DNA of 64,000 bases from NCBI GenBank assembly GCA_003513495.1, contig DOPM01000058.1, positions 147,417 to 211,416 of the forward strand. Reading direction: 5' to 3'. The position numbers and the translations under genes are program-made. Source of the stretch: Desulfosporosinus sp. (lineage in GTDB: Bacteria; Bacillota; Desulfitobacteriia; Desulfitobacteriales; Desulfitobacteriaceae). The notes beneath the pieces are model-generated. The model ran no database searches, was not told where the DNA came from, and saw only the letters and a program-made list of their open reading frames with translations. This document shows positions 50,370 through 58,738 of the stretch, in pieces. Position 1 is the first letter of the stretch, and each line of letters opens with the position of its first letter.

Positions 50370-51254
50370 ATGCTATATATTGTTTTACCTGCCTATAATG
50401 AAGATGCTGCACTTCCTGCTTTGCTCGAAGATATCGAAACCAAATGTGCAGCTATTCCTCATCAAATCATTGTTGTCAATGATGGAAGTACAGATCATAC
50501 CTTTGATATCATCCAGAACTATGCCCAGACACACAAGAATGTGCATGGAGTGAATCATGAACAGAACCAAGGGCTTGGGGCAGCTATCAATAGCGGCTTT
50601 CAATACGTTTTATATCAAAATGAGCTTGCCCAACTAAAGTTCAACCTCGAGACTTCGATTAGGAAGGAATCTAGCCCCGCGGAGGCAAGGTACAGGGAGG
50701 AATACTCGCTAGAGAATCTTCCTGGCAATCTTCATCAAAAGATTCGTGAAGCGCCTGATGTGGTTATTACAATGGATGCGGATAACACTCAACCAGCAGA
50801 CTGTATTCCCTTGCTGTATGAGGAGATTTGTTCCGGAGCTGACCTTGTTATCGCTTCTCGTTATGTTCAAGGCGGGGAACAGCATGGGTTGTCTTTAGGG
50901 CGCAGAGGACTTTCTTGGGGAGCGGGAAAATTCATGCAATTTTTTGCGCCTATTCAGGGGGTTCGAGATTACTCATGCGGCTATCGTGCCTATCGACTCA
51001 AGTTATTAGCTGAAGGAACCCGGCAATATGGACCAAATATTATTAAAAGCCGGAACTTTTCAGGGATGGTTGAACTATTACTAAAATTGGCTCCCTATGC
51101 AGAGCGCGTTTCCGAAGTTCCTTTAAAACTTCACTATGAACTTAAAAAAGGTGCCAGCAAAATGAGAATTGGGGCAACAATTTGGGGATATATTCAACTC
51201 ATTTATCAGTTAAAACGCCAAAAGTGGAGCACAGTTGAATGGGCCGAGGAATAA
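50370..51254 (+). CDS. Family 2 glycosyltransferase (dolichyl-phosphate mannosyltransferase-like)
   Basis: 294 residues. GT-A fold motifs: MLYIVLPAYNEDAALPALLE, QIIVVNDGSTDHTFDII, the metal-binding VVITMDADNTQPADCIP, and GVRDYSCGYRAYRL. It probably transfers a sugar to polyprenyl phosphate. ATG 50370 follows AAGGGGG; the longer frame from 50298 overlaps spmB. It has an inserted stretch (about 90-130) between the donor and metal motifs. It overlaps the next gene by 16 bp, so they probably act together. Confidence 0.85.
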   Translation: MLYIVLPAYNEDAALPALLEDIETKCAAIPHQIIVVNDGSTDHTFDIIQNYAQTHKNVHGVNHEQNQGLGAAINSGFQYVLYQNELAQLKFNLETSIRKESSPAEARYREEYSLENLPGNLHQKIREAPDVVITMDADNTQPADCIPLLYEEICSGADLVIASRYVQGGEQHGLSLGRRGLSWGAGKFMQFFAPIQGVRDYSCGYRAYRLKLLAEGTRQYGPNIIKSRNFSGMVELLLKLAPYAERVSEVPLKLHYELKKGASKMRIGATIWGYIQLIYQLKRQKWSTVEWAEE

Positions 51255-52648
51255 GCCCCGCTGAAAGCAACGTAAAACGATACATCCCTTTGGCCTTAAT
51301 TCTCTCGATTGCCTTGCTGCTTCGTCTACGTGGAATTGCAAACCCATTATTAGATGATCAAGCCTGGCGGCAGGCAGATACCGCCAGTATGGCGACTCAT
51401 ATGATGGGTCATCTCTTGGATTTTCCTAATGTTTTCTTACCTAAGCTTAATTACGATGGAGTTATACCCCAGAATGTCGAGTTAGAGTTTCCTTTTTTGC
51501 CATATCTTTTAGCTTGGACCTGGACAATTTTAGGTTGGTCAGATTTGTGGGGGCGTTTATGGTCTGTCACTTTGTCTTTGGTTACAATAGTAGGAATCTA
51601 TGATTTAGGTCGGAATATGTTTAACCACCGCGCGGGATTATTTGCAGCGGCTATATATTCCATAATGCCTTTATCAATTTATTATGGACGAGTTGTAATG
51701 CCTGAACCTATGGCCCAAGCCTGGAGCATTTGGGCACTGGCTATGGCTTGGCGGTGGAGGATTAAGCAAGAGGAAAAGGGAATCTGGAAAATAGCCTTGT
51801 TAATGGCGGCCGCAGTCTTAGCTAAACTTCCCCAGCTTATGCTTTTTCCGGTGGCTGTCTTGCTTGGTTTTTGGCCTTTGAAGAATGGACGGGTAAGGCA
51901 ACTTATCCAGTACAGTATAATTGTACTAATTCCTCCAATAGTATATTATTTATGGGTACATTATAACGTCTCTTCTTCCAGTCAATTTGTCTCGGGAATT
52001 TTGACTGGACAAGTTGCTAATTCTACAAATTTAGACTGGAAGTTATTAACTAGGAATATTCAACGAGGATTTACCGTATTAGTTTTAGTCCTCTCGGGAG
52101 GGGGCCTGCTGCGCCTCTTCTTTTCTCCCTCCCCTGTTCGTTTCGCCCTCTTAACTTGGGGAGCAATAGGCAGTTTATATATTGGATTGGTTTGTGCTAG
52201 TATTCCCTTGGATTATTATTTAGTACCTGTTTTACCCTTAGTCGCCTTATTAAGTGCATATGCCCTTGACTGGATGGCTTCTTTACCTGGAACCGTGCTT
52301 GGAATAGTGATCTTGGTACTCATCTACAAGAGTTCATATGCTGATTTAACCCCGAAATATCAGTGGAATCAGGAATACCTCACCCAAGCTCGTTGGATTA
52401 AGGAGCATACCCCAACGTCTAGTATTTTGGTTTTAAGCGATCCACCGCCAATGACCTTTTACTATGCGCAAAGGGTTGGATTTCGTCTAATCAATAAAAT
52501 CAACCAGGAAACTCCTTTTAAAGTTCTGGAAAAATTTCCGGGAGATTACCTTGTGCATCTTCCGAGAAGCGGTCAGAACGAACAGTTTTGGAAAAACGTT
52601 GAGGAAAGATATCCTGAAATCGGACCAGGAATTTTTGACTTGCGGTAG
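51239..52648 (+). CDS. Polyprenyl-phosphate-dependent glycosyltransferase (ArnT/GT39-like)
   Basis: Integral membrane GT-C transferase of 469 residues with about ten hydrophobic segments. The N-terminal loop has the family acidic motif DDQAWRQADTASMATHMMGH, and further on GYDLG-type sequence IVGIYDLGRNMFNHRAGLFA and IYYGRVVMPEPMAQAWSIWA. A C-terminal soluble end follows. Donor would come from the preceding family 2 enzyme. Its stop codon lies inside a 28-bp palindromic repeat, so the last codons were probably shaped by that repeat. Confidence 0.82.
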   Translation: MGRGISPAESNVKRYIPLALILSIALLLRLRGIANPLLDDQAWRQADTASMATHMMGHLLDFPNVFLPKLNYDGVIPQNVELEFPFLPYLLAWTWTILGWSDLWGRLWSVTLSLVTIVGIYDLGRNMFNHRAGLFAAAIYSIMPLSIYYGRVVMPEPMAQAWSIWALAMAWRWRIKQEEKGIWKIALLMAAAVLAKLPQLMLFPVAVLLGFWPLKNGRVRQLIQYSIIVLIPPIVYYLWVHYNVSSSSQFVSGILTGQVANSTNLDWKLLTRNIQRGFTVLVLVLSGGGLLRLFFSPSPVRFALLTWGAIGSLYIGLVCASIPLDYYLVPVLPLVALLSAYALDWMASLPGTVLGIVILVLIYKSSYADLTPKYQWNQEYLTQARWIKEHTPTSSILVLSDPPPMTFYYAQRVGFRLINKINQETPFKVLEKFPGDYLVHLPRSGQNEQFWKNVEERYPEIGPGIFDLR

Positions 52649-52672
52649 GGGCAATTAATGAATTGCCCCTAC
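52645..52672. repeat. 28-bp perfect palindrome containing the stop codon of the glycosyltransferase gene
   Basis: GTAGGGGCAATT-AATG-AATTGCCCCTAC: 12-bp perfect arms around a 4-nt loop, with GCGG/CCGC outside. Nearly identical palindromes are dispersed in many bacterial genomes. The TAG stop at 52646-52648 lies in its left arm. Confidence 0.85.
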
Positions 52673-52755
52673 ACCGCCCTTGAGTGGGATTCGTAATAAT
52701 GATAAAGTACCAAATGGCCATGTAGTTGCTCAATTAGGAAGGGGAGAAAAGGACT

Positions 52756-53526
52756 GTGACTCAAGAAAAAGAGAGTGGAGAACGTTTGCAAAAGGTGCTG
52801 GCGAAAGCTGGAGTAGCTTCACGACGACGGGCTGAGCAACTTATTCTAGAAGGTCGAGTAAGTGTCAATGGAACTAAGATCTGTGCTTTAGGACATAAAG
52901 TCGAAACACAAGATTATATCGAAGTCGATGGAAAGCCTGTAGAACATCCCGAATCGTTACACTATTATTTGCTGAATAAACCTGTTGGCACAATAACTAG
53001 TGTGTCTGACCCACAAGGGCGCCCTACGGTCATTGATTTAATGAAAGACATTCCAGTTCGGGTTTATCCCGTTGGTCGGTTGGATTACGATACATCCGGC
53101 GCATTATTGCTGACCAATGATGGAGAATTAGCCCATCGCTTGATGCATCCTTCCTATGGAGTTGAGAAGACTTACCGAGTCTGGATACAAGGTCCAATAG
53201 GAATTAATGCTCTTGAAAATTTGCGCCAAGGAGTCTTACTGGAAGATGGAAACACCGCTCCCGCCAAGGTCGTACGCGTGAGCGGTGTTTCAAGAACAAC
53301 GAATAGTCAACCTAAGGACACGAAGTTAGAAATCCTAGAAGCAACCATTCATGAGGGACGAAATCGCCAAATTCGTCGAATGTTTGCAACGGTGGGGTAT
53401 CCAGTTCTAAAGCTGGAACGTGTCCGGTTTGGATCGTTAAGTCAGGGGAATACCCTTCCCCCAGGAGCATATAGAGCCTTGACGAAGGAGGAAATCAAGG
53501 AATTACGCAACAGTGTGGGATTATGA
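52756..53526 (+). CDS. rluB: Pseudouridine synthase RluB (23S rRNA) family
   Basis: N-terminal S4 domain (RLQKVLAKAGVASRRRAEQL) then RsuA-type pseudouridine synthase with catalytic Asp in VGRLDYDTSGALLLTNDGEL and KTYRVWIQG, EGRNRQIRRMFATVGYPVLK. 256 residues. GTG 52756 follows AAAGGA close by, with GGGGAG further up. Its end overlaps the opposing gene by 6 bp. In Bacillus rluB also follows spmB. Confidence 0.93.
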   Translation: MTQEKESGERLQKVLAKAGVASRRRAEQLILEGRVSVNGTKICALGHKVETQDYIEVDGKPVEHPESLHYYLLNKPVGTITSVSDPQGRPTVIDLMKDIPVRVYPVGRLDYDTSGALLLTNDGELAHRLMHPSYGVEKTYRVWIQGPIGINALENLRQGVLLEDGNTAPAKVVRVSGVSRTTNSQPKDTKLEILEATIHEGRNRQIRRMFATVGYPVLKLERVRFGSLSQGNTLPPGAYRALTKEEIKELRNSVGL

Positions 53527-54039
53527 GTAAGGATAGATAGGATGGTCAAGTTCCTTATTCCATATCTCTATGTCTTTCCCGCCGAAATTCCGTAAAGTAT
53601 TGCAGACGGATTTGATTTTTTCATGTTCAGTCTGGATCAGAACGAACCAATGGCCTGTGCGCACCTCATGTTCGTAATGTCGTGCTCGTATTTCAGAAAG
53701 TCCGTAGGTGAAAAGTTCTTCAACAAGCCCACGTCCTTTAGGTTGATGCATGAGTTGACTGGCTAGTGGACCAGCAGCTACTACTTCTCCAATATTTGGT
53801 ACGATGAAGGGCGGAGCTTGAACGAGCCAAGCGTTAAATTGGTCTAAGTTGATTTCGCTGGGGTAATAGGCTAATTCATGCGCGATTTCTTCACGGAATT
53901 CTCCTTGATGAAGGTATTCACTGCGAACCACGACGGATATTTTACTATTTGCCAAGGATTCCCCTTGGATTTCTTCGATTGCCTCTTTCGTCTGTTGAGG
54001 TCCTTTAAAAATTGCAACGGCTGTTCTTAACATGGACAT
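53521..54039 (-). CDS. Stress-protein-like (YflT-type domain) protein, unknown
   Basis: 172 residues, no membrane segment. The N-terminus has the ferredoxin-like pattern of heat-induced stress proteins of the YflT/17M kind (RTAVAIFKGPQQTKEAIEEI, SKISVVVRSEY), then IGEVVAAGPLASQLM and a second strand-helix unit (HYEHEVRTGHWFVLIQTEHE). ATG 54039 follows AAAAGGAGG at 8 nt. Convergent with rluB with a 6-bp overlap. Function unknown. Confidence 0.65.
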   Translation of the reverse strand: MSMLRTAVAIFKGPQQTKEAIEEIQGESLANSKISVVVRSEYLHQGEFREEIAHELAYYPSEINLDQFNAWLVQAPPFIVPNIGEVVAAGPLASQLMHQPKGRGLVEELFTYGLSEIRARHYEHEVRTGHWFVLIQTEHEKIKSVCNTLRNFGGKDIEIWNKELDHPIYPYS

Positions 54040-54212
54040 GTTCTGATCCTCCTTTTAAAGCAAACATTAATTACCTTTTGCAGTTTTCTTAGTATGTCCA
54101 TAAATTCCAACCCTAAAGCAAGGCTTGCAGGAGAAATTTGAACCTGTGAAGAATATTAAGACAACAATAAACGATAGAAATGATCGAATTGAGGAAACGG
54201 AGAGAACCAGAG

Positions 54213-54677
54213 ATGAAGATTCGAATTGGGAATGAGCTCCTTACAGAACACATTCGCGTACGGATCCGAGTGGATTATCGTGGTGAATCCAAAAGTGGAC
54301 GCTTTTTCTTTGGAGGTAAGAGCAAGGAGCTAATGGCTGAAACAATGCGAGAGCAACAAGTCGCCTTACTGCGCAATGTACCCCTTCAAGGAATCATCAT
54401 TGAAGACGTCGATTTGAGTCTAGACGTTTATACAGTGACAGAAGAGAACGGCCGACGAAACCATGAAGCAGCTTATGCTCCGATAATTTTAACCCTGCGC
54501 ATTGAGAATGTAGACGATTTGCTGCCTCTTTTAATCAAACCAGAGTTTCGTAAAATTGAGTTTCTAAGTCCTGAAAATATATCTCTTCATCGTTTGGATA
54601 TGGAGAGATTACTCTTTCGGCTTAGTCAATCCTTTCAACAAGAACTGAGATTACTTGAACAAAAATATTCACGTTAA
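54213..54677 (+). CDS. Conserved-looking cytosolic protein, unknown
   Basis: 154 residues without membrane segments; alternating strands and charges (MKIRIGNELLTEHIRVRIRV, ENVDDLLPLLIKPEFRKIEF). The start is ATG 54213 with GGAGAG 8 nt upstream; ATG 54180 lacks a site. I recognise no domain. A hairpin at 54730-54761 follows. Confidence 0.6.
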   Translation: MKIRIGNELLTEHIRVRIRVDYRGESKSGRFFFGGKSKELMAETMREQQVALLRNVPLQGIIIEDVDLSLDVYTVTEENGRRNHEAAYAPIILTLRIENVDDLLPLLIKPEFRKIEFLSPENISLHRLDMERLLFRLSQSFQQELRLLEQKYSR

Positions 54678-54729
54678 ATTATACAATTCAGTAACTTCTC
54701 CATAAATTAGGTATCTAGGGAAATATTGA

Positions 54730-54761
54730 GGGAAGGGTTAATAACTTAATTAACCCTTCCC
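54730..54761. terminator. Perfect 13-bp hairpin, possible weak terminator
   Basis: GGGAAGGGTTAAT pairs with ATTAACCCTTCCC around AACTTA. Only ATTAAAATT follows, so termination would be inefficient. Confidence 0.5.
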
Positions 54762-54885
54762 ATTAAAATTAAGAAGAAACTGTTTTACATGTTGAAATTT
54801 AATGATAATTGCATTAATATATGGGTTAGGTGGTCTGACAGTCAGGCATAATTATAATTTTCACAAACATATAGGGGGTAGATGG

Positions 54886-56274
54886 ATGTTAGCTCGTGAA
54901 GTCTTACAAGAACTGATTCAAGTGCTGGGTGCGGAGAATGTTCTCACTGAGCAGGAAGACTTAATGACCTATGCTTATGACGCGACAGCCGCGATGAAAC
55001 ATCATAAGCCAGATGTTGTAGTTTCGCCCAATTCTACTGAACAAGTGGCAGAAGTCGTCAAAATAGCTGCAAAGAACAATATTCCGATCTATCCACGCGG
55101 TTCTGGCACAAATCTTAGTGGAGGAACTATTCCCATAAGTGGAGGCATTGTTCTTTCAATGCTCAATCTCAATAAAATTATAGAAGTTGACCAAGATAAC
55201 TTAACGGCTACAGTTCAACCTGGGGTAATCATTCAGACACTCAATGATGAAGTGGTAAAACATGGTTTGTTATACCCACCGGATCCTGGTACAGTCAAAA
55301 CAGCAACCATGGGTGGATCTCTTTCAGAGTGTTCGGGCGGATTACGTGGCCTGAAATACGGGGTAACCAAGCATTATATTATGGGATTACAAATTGTCTT
55401 AGCCAATGGGGAAGTTATCCGTTGGGGTGGAAAAACCGTTAAAAATGTCACCGGATATGATTTGGTGGCACTCTTTACAGGAGCCGAAGGAACCCTTGGG
55501 ATTATTACGGAAATTATCGTCAAACTAATTCCTGCTCCAGAAGCCCGTAAGAGTATTTTAGCTGTTTTTGATGACGTTGATAAGGCAGGAAAGGCTATCG
55601 CTTCAATCATCCGTAATAAGATTATTCCAGCAACCCTGGAAATTATGGATAATGTAACGATTCAAACCGTTGAAAACTTTGTTCATGCAGGACTCCCTAT
55701 GGATGCTCAAGCAGTCCTCCTGATTGAAGTAGACGGATATAAAGAAGTTGTCGAACGGGAAGCCGTTTTGGTCGAACAAATTTTGCAAGAAGAACAGGCT
55801 GTGGAAATAAAAATCGCTAAGAATGATCAAGAACGCGATCTTCTATGGTTAGCTCGTCGTAGGGCACTTCCTGCTCTCGCCCAGAAGAGGCCAACCACAG
55901 TACTCGAGGATGCTACGGTTCCTAGAAGTAAAATTCCCGATATGATTAAAGCAATTCGCAAGATTGCTGAAAAACACAATCTCCAGATTGCCACATTTGG
56001 ACATGCAGGAGACGGGAATCTTCACCCTACAATTTTAACCGATGAGCGAGATGAGGATGAAATGAAGCGTGTTCACCTTGCAGTCGATGAAATCTTCAAA
56101 ACTGCAATATCCTTGGGAGGAACTCTTTCAGGAGAGCACGGGATTGGGATTGCTAAAATGGGATATCTTGATTGGGAGTTTGGAGAAGCTGGAGTCGCAG
56201 CAATGCGAAGAATGAAAGAAGCCCTGGATCCCAACTATTTGTTGAACCCTGGGAAGATAGTAAGGAGGGACTAA
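54886..56274 (+). CDS. glcD: FAD-binding lactate/glycolate oxidase subunit GlcD
   Basis: Flavin-dependent 2-hydroxyacid oxidase subunit. PP-loop FAD domain: PDVVVSPNSTEQVAEVVKIA, PIYPRGSGTNLSGGTIPISG, TMGGSLSECSGGLRGLKYGV, then the C-terminal half with ATFGHAGDGNLHPTILTDER and SGEHGIGIAKMGYL. ATG 54886 is 7 nt after AGGGGG and gives 462 residues; the longer frame from 54802 lacks a site. It is followed after 2 bp by glcF. In this kind of anaerobe the pair probably feeds lactate electrons to the membrane or flavoproteins. Confidence 0.93.
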   Translation: MLAREVLQELIQVLGAENVLTEQEDLMTYAYDATAAMKHHKPDVVVSPNSTEQVAEVVKIAAKNNIPIYPRGSGTNLSGGTIPISGGIVLSMLNLNKIIEVDQDNLTATVQPGVIIQTLNDEVVKHGLLYPPDPGTVKTATMGGSLSECSGGLRGLKYGVTKHYIMGLQIVLANGEVIRWGGKTVKNVTGYDLVALFTGAEGTLGIITEIIVKLIPAPEARKSILAVFDDVDKAGKAIASIIRNKIIPATLEIMDNVTIQTVENFVHAGLPMDAQAVLLIEVDGYKEVVEREAVLVEQILQEEQAVEIKIAKNDQERDLLWLARRRALPALAQKRPTTVLEDATVPRSKIPDMIKAIRKIAEKHNLQIATFGHAGDGNLHPTILTDERDEDEMKRVHLAVDEIFKTAISLGGTLSGEHGIGIAKMGYLDWEFGEAGVAAMRRMKEALDPNYLLNPGKIVRRD

Positions 56275-56276
56275 TC

Positions 56277-57566
56277 GTGTCCGTATATAATTCGCTGGAT
56301 TCGATTACTGAAGAACTCCATAACTGTATGAAATGTGGAAACTGCATGGAGGTTTGTCCTATATACAAGGAAACTCGCCAAGAAGTAGGAGTTGCAAGAG
56401 GGAAAATCAGCTTAGTTCAGTATCTCCTATCAGGCGAGCTTGAAATGACAGAAAAGCTGGCTGATCGCTTTTCCTTGTGTACAACCTGTATGGCTTGTAA
56501 CACGAACTGTCCATGTGGAGTTCGATTCGATAAAATAATCCTGGCTGCAAGGGCAGAAGCGGTTCGAAAAAAGGGTTTACACCCTGTCAAAAAGATAGCT
56601 TTTACAGCACTTAAGATGCAGCGCATGTTTGATTTTGGGATGAAGACCGGAAGTATTTTTCAGGGCATGGCCTTGAAGCATGTACCCCACAAAAGTGACC
56701 GTATTGCTAGGATGCGTTTTGACATTGGTATAGGTACAGATAAAGTATTCCCGATGTTAGCTAGTAGGACCTTGCGTTCTGAATTTCCGGAAGTAGTTAA
56801 AGTTAAAAATCCGAAGATGAGAGTGGCCTTCTTTACTGGATGTATGATTAACTATTTCTATACGGATATCGGAAAAGCCGTCGTCGAGGTACTCAAAGAA
56901 AACGACATTGAAGTAGTGATTCCTAAAGGTCAGGGATGTTGTGGTATTCCTGCCTCGGTGAATGGTGATGTTCACTCTGCAGCAGCCTTAGCAAAACGAA
57001 ATTTAAGAGCCTTTGAGAAGCTTGGTGCAGACGCGTTAGTTGTGGCTTGTTCATCTGGAGGAACCGCATGGAAGCATGTTTTCGGTGAATTGCTCGATAA
57101 TGAGCCGGAATTTAAAGCCTTAGCGGATAAATGGGCTGGTAAATCCTATGATATTTCGGAATTCCTGATTAAAAAAGTTCCCTTTAAAAAAGAAGGCTTA
57201 GGTCGGGTTGAACGGAAAGTAACGTATCATGATCCTTGCCATTTAAATCGTGGGCAGGGGGTTAATACTGAACCTCGAGAAATTTTAAAGAGTATCCCCG
57301 GGGTTGAACTGATTGAAATGAAAGAGCCTGGCCGCTGTTGTGGAATGGCCGGTTCCTTCAGTCTAGTGCATCCGGATCTTTCAGTACAGATTTCGGATCG
57401 GAAAACAGCGGATATTGAGCTAACCCATACAGATACAGTAGCAACTGGTTGCCCTGCTTGTCGCTTACAATTGAAAAGCGGAGTAGAAAATGCCGGGATC
57501 GAAGAAGAGGTTGTGCATACAATCCAGATCTTAGCGGAATCTTATAAAAATGGTAAAAAGAAATAG
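56277..57566 (+). CDS. glcF: Iron-sulfur subunit GlcF/LutA-like
   Basis: Electron-accepting partner of GlcD. Two 4Fe-4S motifs near the N-terminus (CMKCGNCMEVCP, CTTCMACNTNCPCGVRFD) and two CCG domains (GCCGIPASVNGDVH, GRCCGMAGSFSLVHPDL). GTG 56277 is the start after TAAGGAGGG, giving 429 residues. The reading frame open from 56172 overlaps glcD and is not used. Confidence 0.93.
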   Translation: MSVYNSLDSITEELHNCMKCGNCMEVCPIYKETRQEVGVARGKISLVQYLLSGELEMTEKLADRFSLCTTCMACNTNCPCGVRFDKIILAARAEAVRKKGLHPVKKIAFTALKMQRMFDFGMKTGSIFQGMALKHVPHKSDRIARMRFDIGIGTDKVFPMLASRTLRSEFPEVVKVKNPKMRVAFFTGCMINYFYTDIGKAVVEVLKENDIEVVIPKGQGCCGIPASVNGDVHSAAALAKRNLRAFEKLGADALVVACSSGGTAWKHVFGELLDNEPEFKALADKWAGKSYDISEFLIKKVPFKKEGLGRVERKVTYHDPCHLNRGQGVNTEPREILKSIPGVELIEMKEPGRCCGMAGSFSLVHPDLSVQISDRKTADIELTHTDTVATGCPACRLQLKSGVENAGIEEEVVHTIQILAESYKNGKKK

Positions 57567-57575
57567 TACAGAGCT

Positions 57576-57619
57576 GAAAATATGGGAGCACTTTTAATAA
57601 TAAAGTGTTCCCATATTTC
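57576..57619. terminator. Hairpin after glcF
   Basis: GAAAATATGGGAGCACTTT pairs with AAAGTGTTCCCATATTTC (one bulge, one G-U). No T-run follows, so it may be a weak terminator or a regulator site. Confidence 0.45.
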
Positions 57620-57679
57620 ATATATCGGAGACCTATGATACACTTAATTTATACAACCGTGTGCAAGGAGTGAAATAGG

Positions 57680-58393
57680 GTGTTATTAAAACCCATTAGA
57701 ACCCGCAAAATCTACGAGCAGATTGTTGATCAGATTGGTCAACTGGTCGCTCAAGGGCAGCTAAAACCCGGTGACCGACTGCCCTCAGAGCGGGAATTGG
57801 TTGAACGGTTTCAAGTCAGTCGGGCATCAATACGTGAAGCTATTAGTGCTCTGGAAATGATGGGATTAATCGAAGTTCGTTCTGGTGAAGGTACGTTCAT
57901 CAGGCAGGTTAATATAGAATCAGTAGTGACTCCCTTAGCCTGGATGTTATTTATAGAGAAGGATACGGATCTAGAACTTTATGAAGCACGTAAGATCCTA
58001 GAGGTGCAGGCTGCTGGCTTAGCTGCTGAACGAGCGGATGAAGATGAGATTAGTGAGATGTTTGAGGCTTTAGAAATCATGAGGAAAGATTTGGAATCCC
58101 ATCACCTAGGGGAAGAGGCAGATCATAATTTTCATTACGCAATTGCCAGAGCAACCCATAATAAGATCCTCTTCCGCCTCATGAACACCCTTTCGGATAC
58201 CATGAAAAAGGCCTTAAAGAGTAGTAGAAGCAAACTCTATGAACATGAAGACACCCCTGAAAAGTTATTTCAAGAGCATTTAGCGATTTTTCAGGCTATT
58301 AAAAACCGTGATGCGGAGCAAGCTCAGAAGCTTATGTTAGATCACTTAGTGGGCGTTGAGAACCATCTTGCCAAGGCACTTCTTCTAAAATAA
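57680..58393 (+). CDS. GntR-family (FadR/FCD) transcriptional regulator
   Basis: 237 residues. N-terminal winged helix (GQLVAQGQLKPGDRLPSERE, VSRASIREAISALEMMGLIE) and a C-terminal FCD ligand domain (DADHNFHYAIARATHNK-type region HNFHYAIARATHNKILFRLM). Position right after glcDF suggests it is an LldR/GlcC-type regulator of lactate or glycolate use. GTG 57680 follows AAGGAG at 9 nt. A terminator is found after the gene. Confidence 0.88.
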   Translation: MLLKPIRTRKIYEQIVDQIGQLVAQGQLKPGDRLPSERELVERFQVSRASIREAISALEMMGLIEVRSGEGTFIRQVNIESVVTPLAWMLFIEKDTDLELYEARKILEVQAAGLAAERADEDEISEMFEALEIMRKDLESHHLGEEADHNFHYAIARATHNKILFRLMNTLSDTMKKALKSSRSKLYEHEDTPEKLFQEHLAIFQAIKNRDAEQAQKLMLDHLVGVENHLAKALLLK

Positions 58394-58456
58394 TAGGTAA
58401 ACCTAGTAGGGTGAACCACTCTAATTTGTAGAAGTAAAGGGCCTTACCATTGAATT

Positions 58457-58499
58457 AAAGAGGCGGAAACACTTTGTTAAAGTGTCTCCTGCCTCTTTT
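58457..58499 (+). terminator. Intrinsic terminator after the GntR regulator
   Basis: AAAGAGGC pairs with GCCTCTTT around an inner stem ACACTTT/AAAGTGT; TTTT at the end. Confidence 0.8.
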
Positions 58500-58532
58500 G
58501 AACTAGACAGAAAGTATAACTTTTCGTTGATA

Positions 58533-58599
58533 CTGCAAGAAGGCTAATACTTGCGAAGACAGTGTCTGCAAGAAGGGCTAATACGTGCGAAGACAATGT
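58533..58599. repeat. 33-34-bp direct repeat, two copies
   Basis: CTGCAAGAAGGCTAATACTT GCGAAGACAGTGT and CTGCAAGAAGGGCTAATACG TGCGAAGACAATGT lie head-to-tail. The second copy runs into CGAAGACA-A-TGTCTTCG, a perfect palindrome with a 1-nt centre. Confidence 0.8.
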
Positions 58600-58738
58600 C
58601 TTCGTGGGCGCCAGCCAAGTTTTCTAAACACTGAAGGTTACGAATGAGGGTGATAGTGAAAGGTAATCCTATAGGAAGGTAATCTGAGATTGAAAGCGAA
58701 TAGTCAAGTACAAGTACTCGATAAGTGAGGATATTAAT

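Larger units (their letters stand above)
58394..58738. other. Intergenic region between the GntR regulator and the Fe-S protein gene
   Basis: Contains the regulator's terminator (58457-58499) and two tandem copies of a 33-34-bp sequence (58533-58599). Nothing recognisable in the remainder. Confidence 0.6.
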
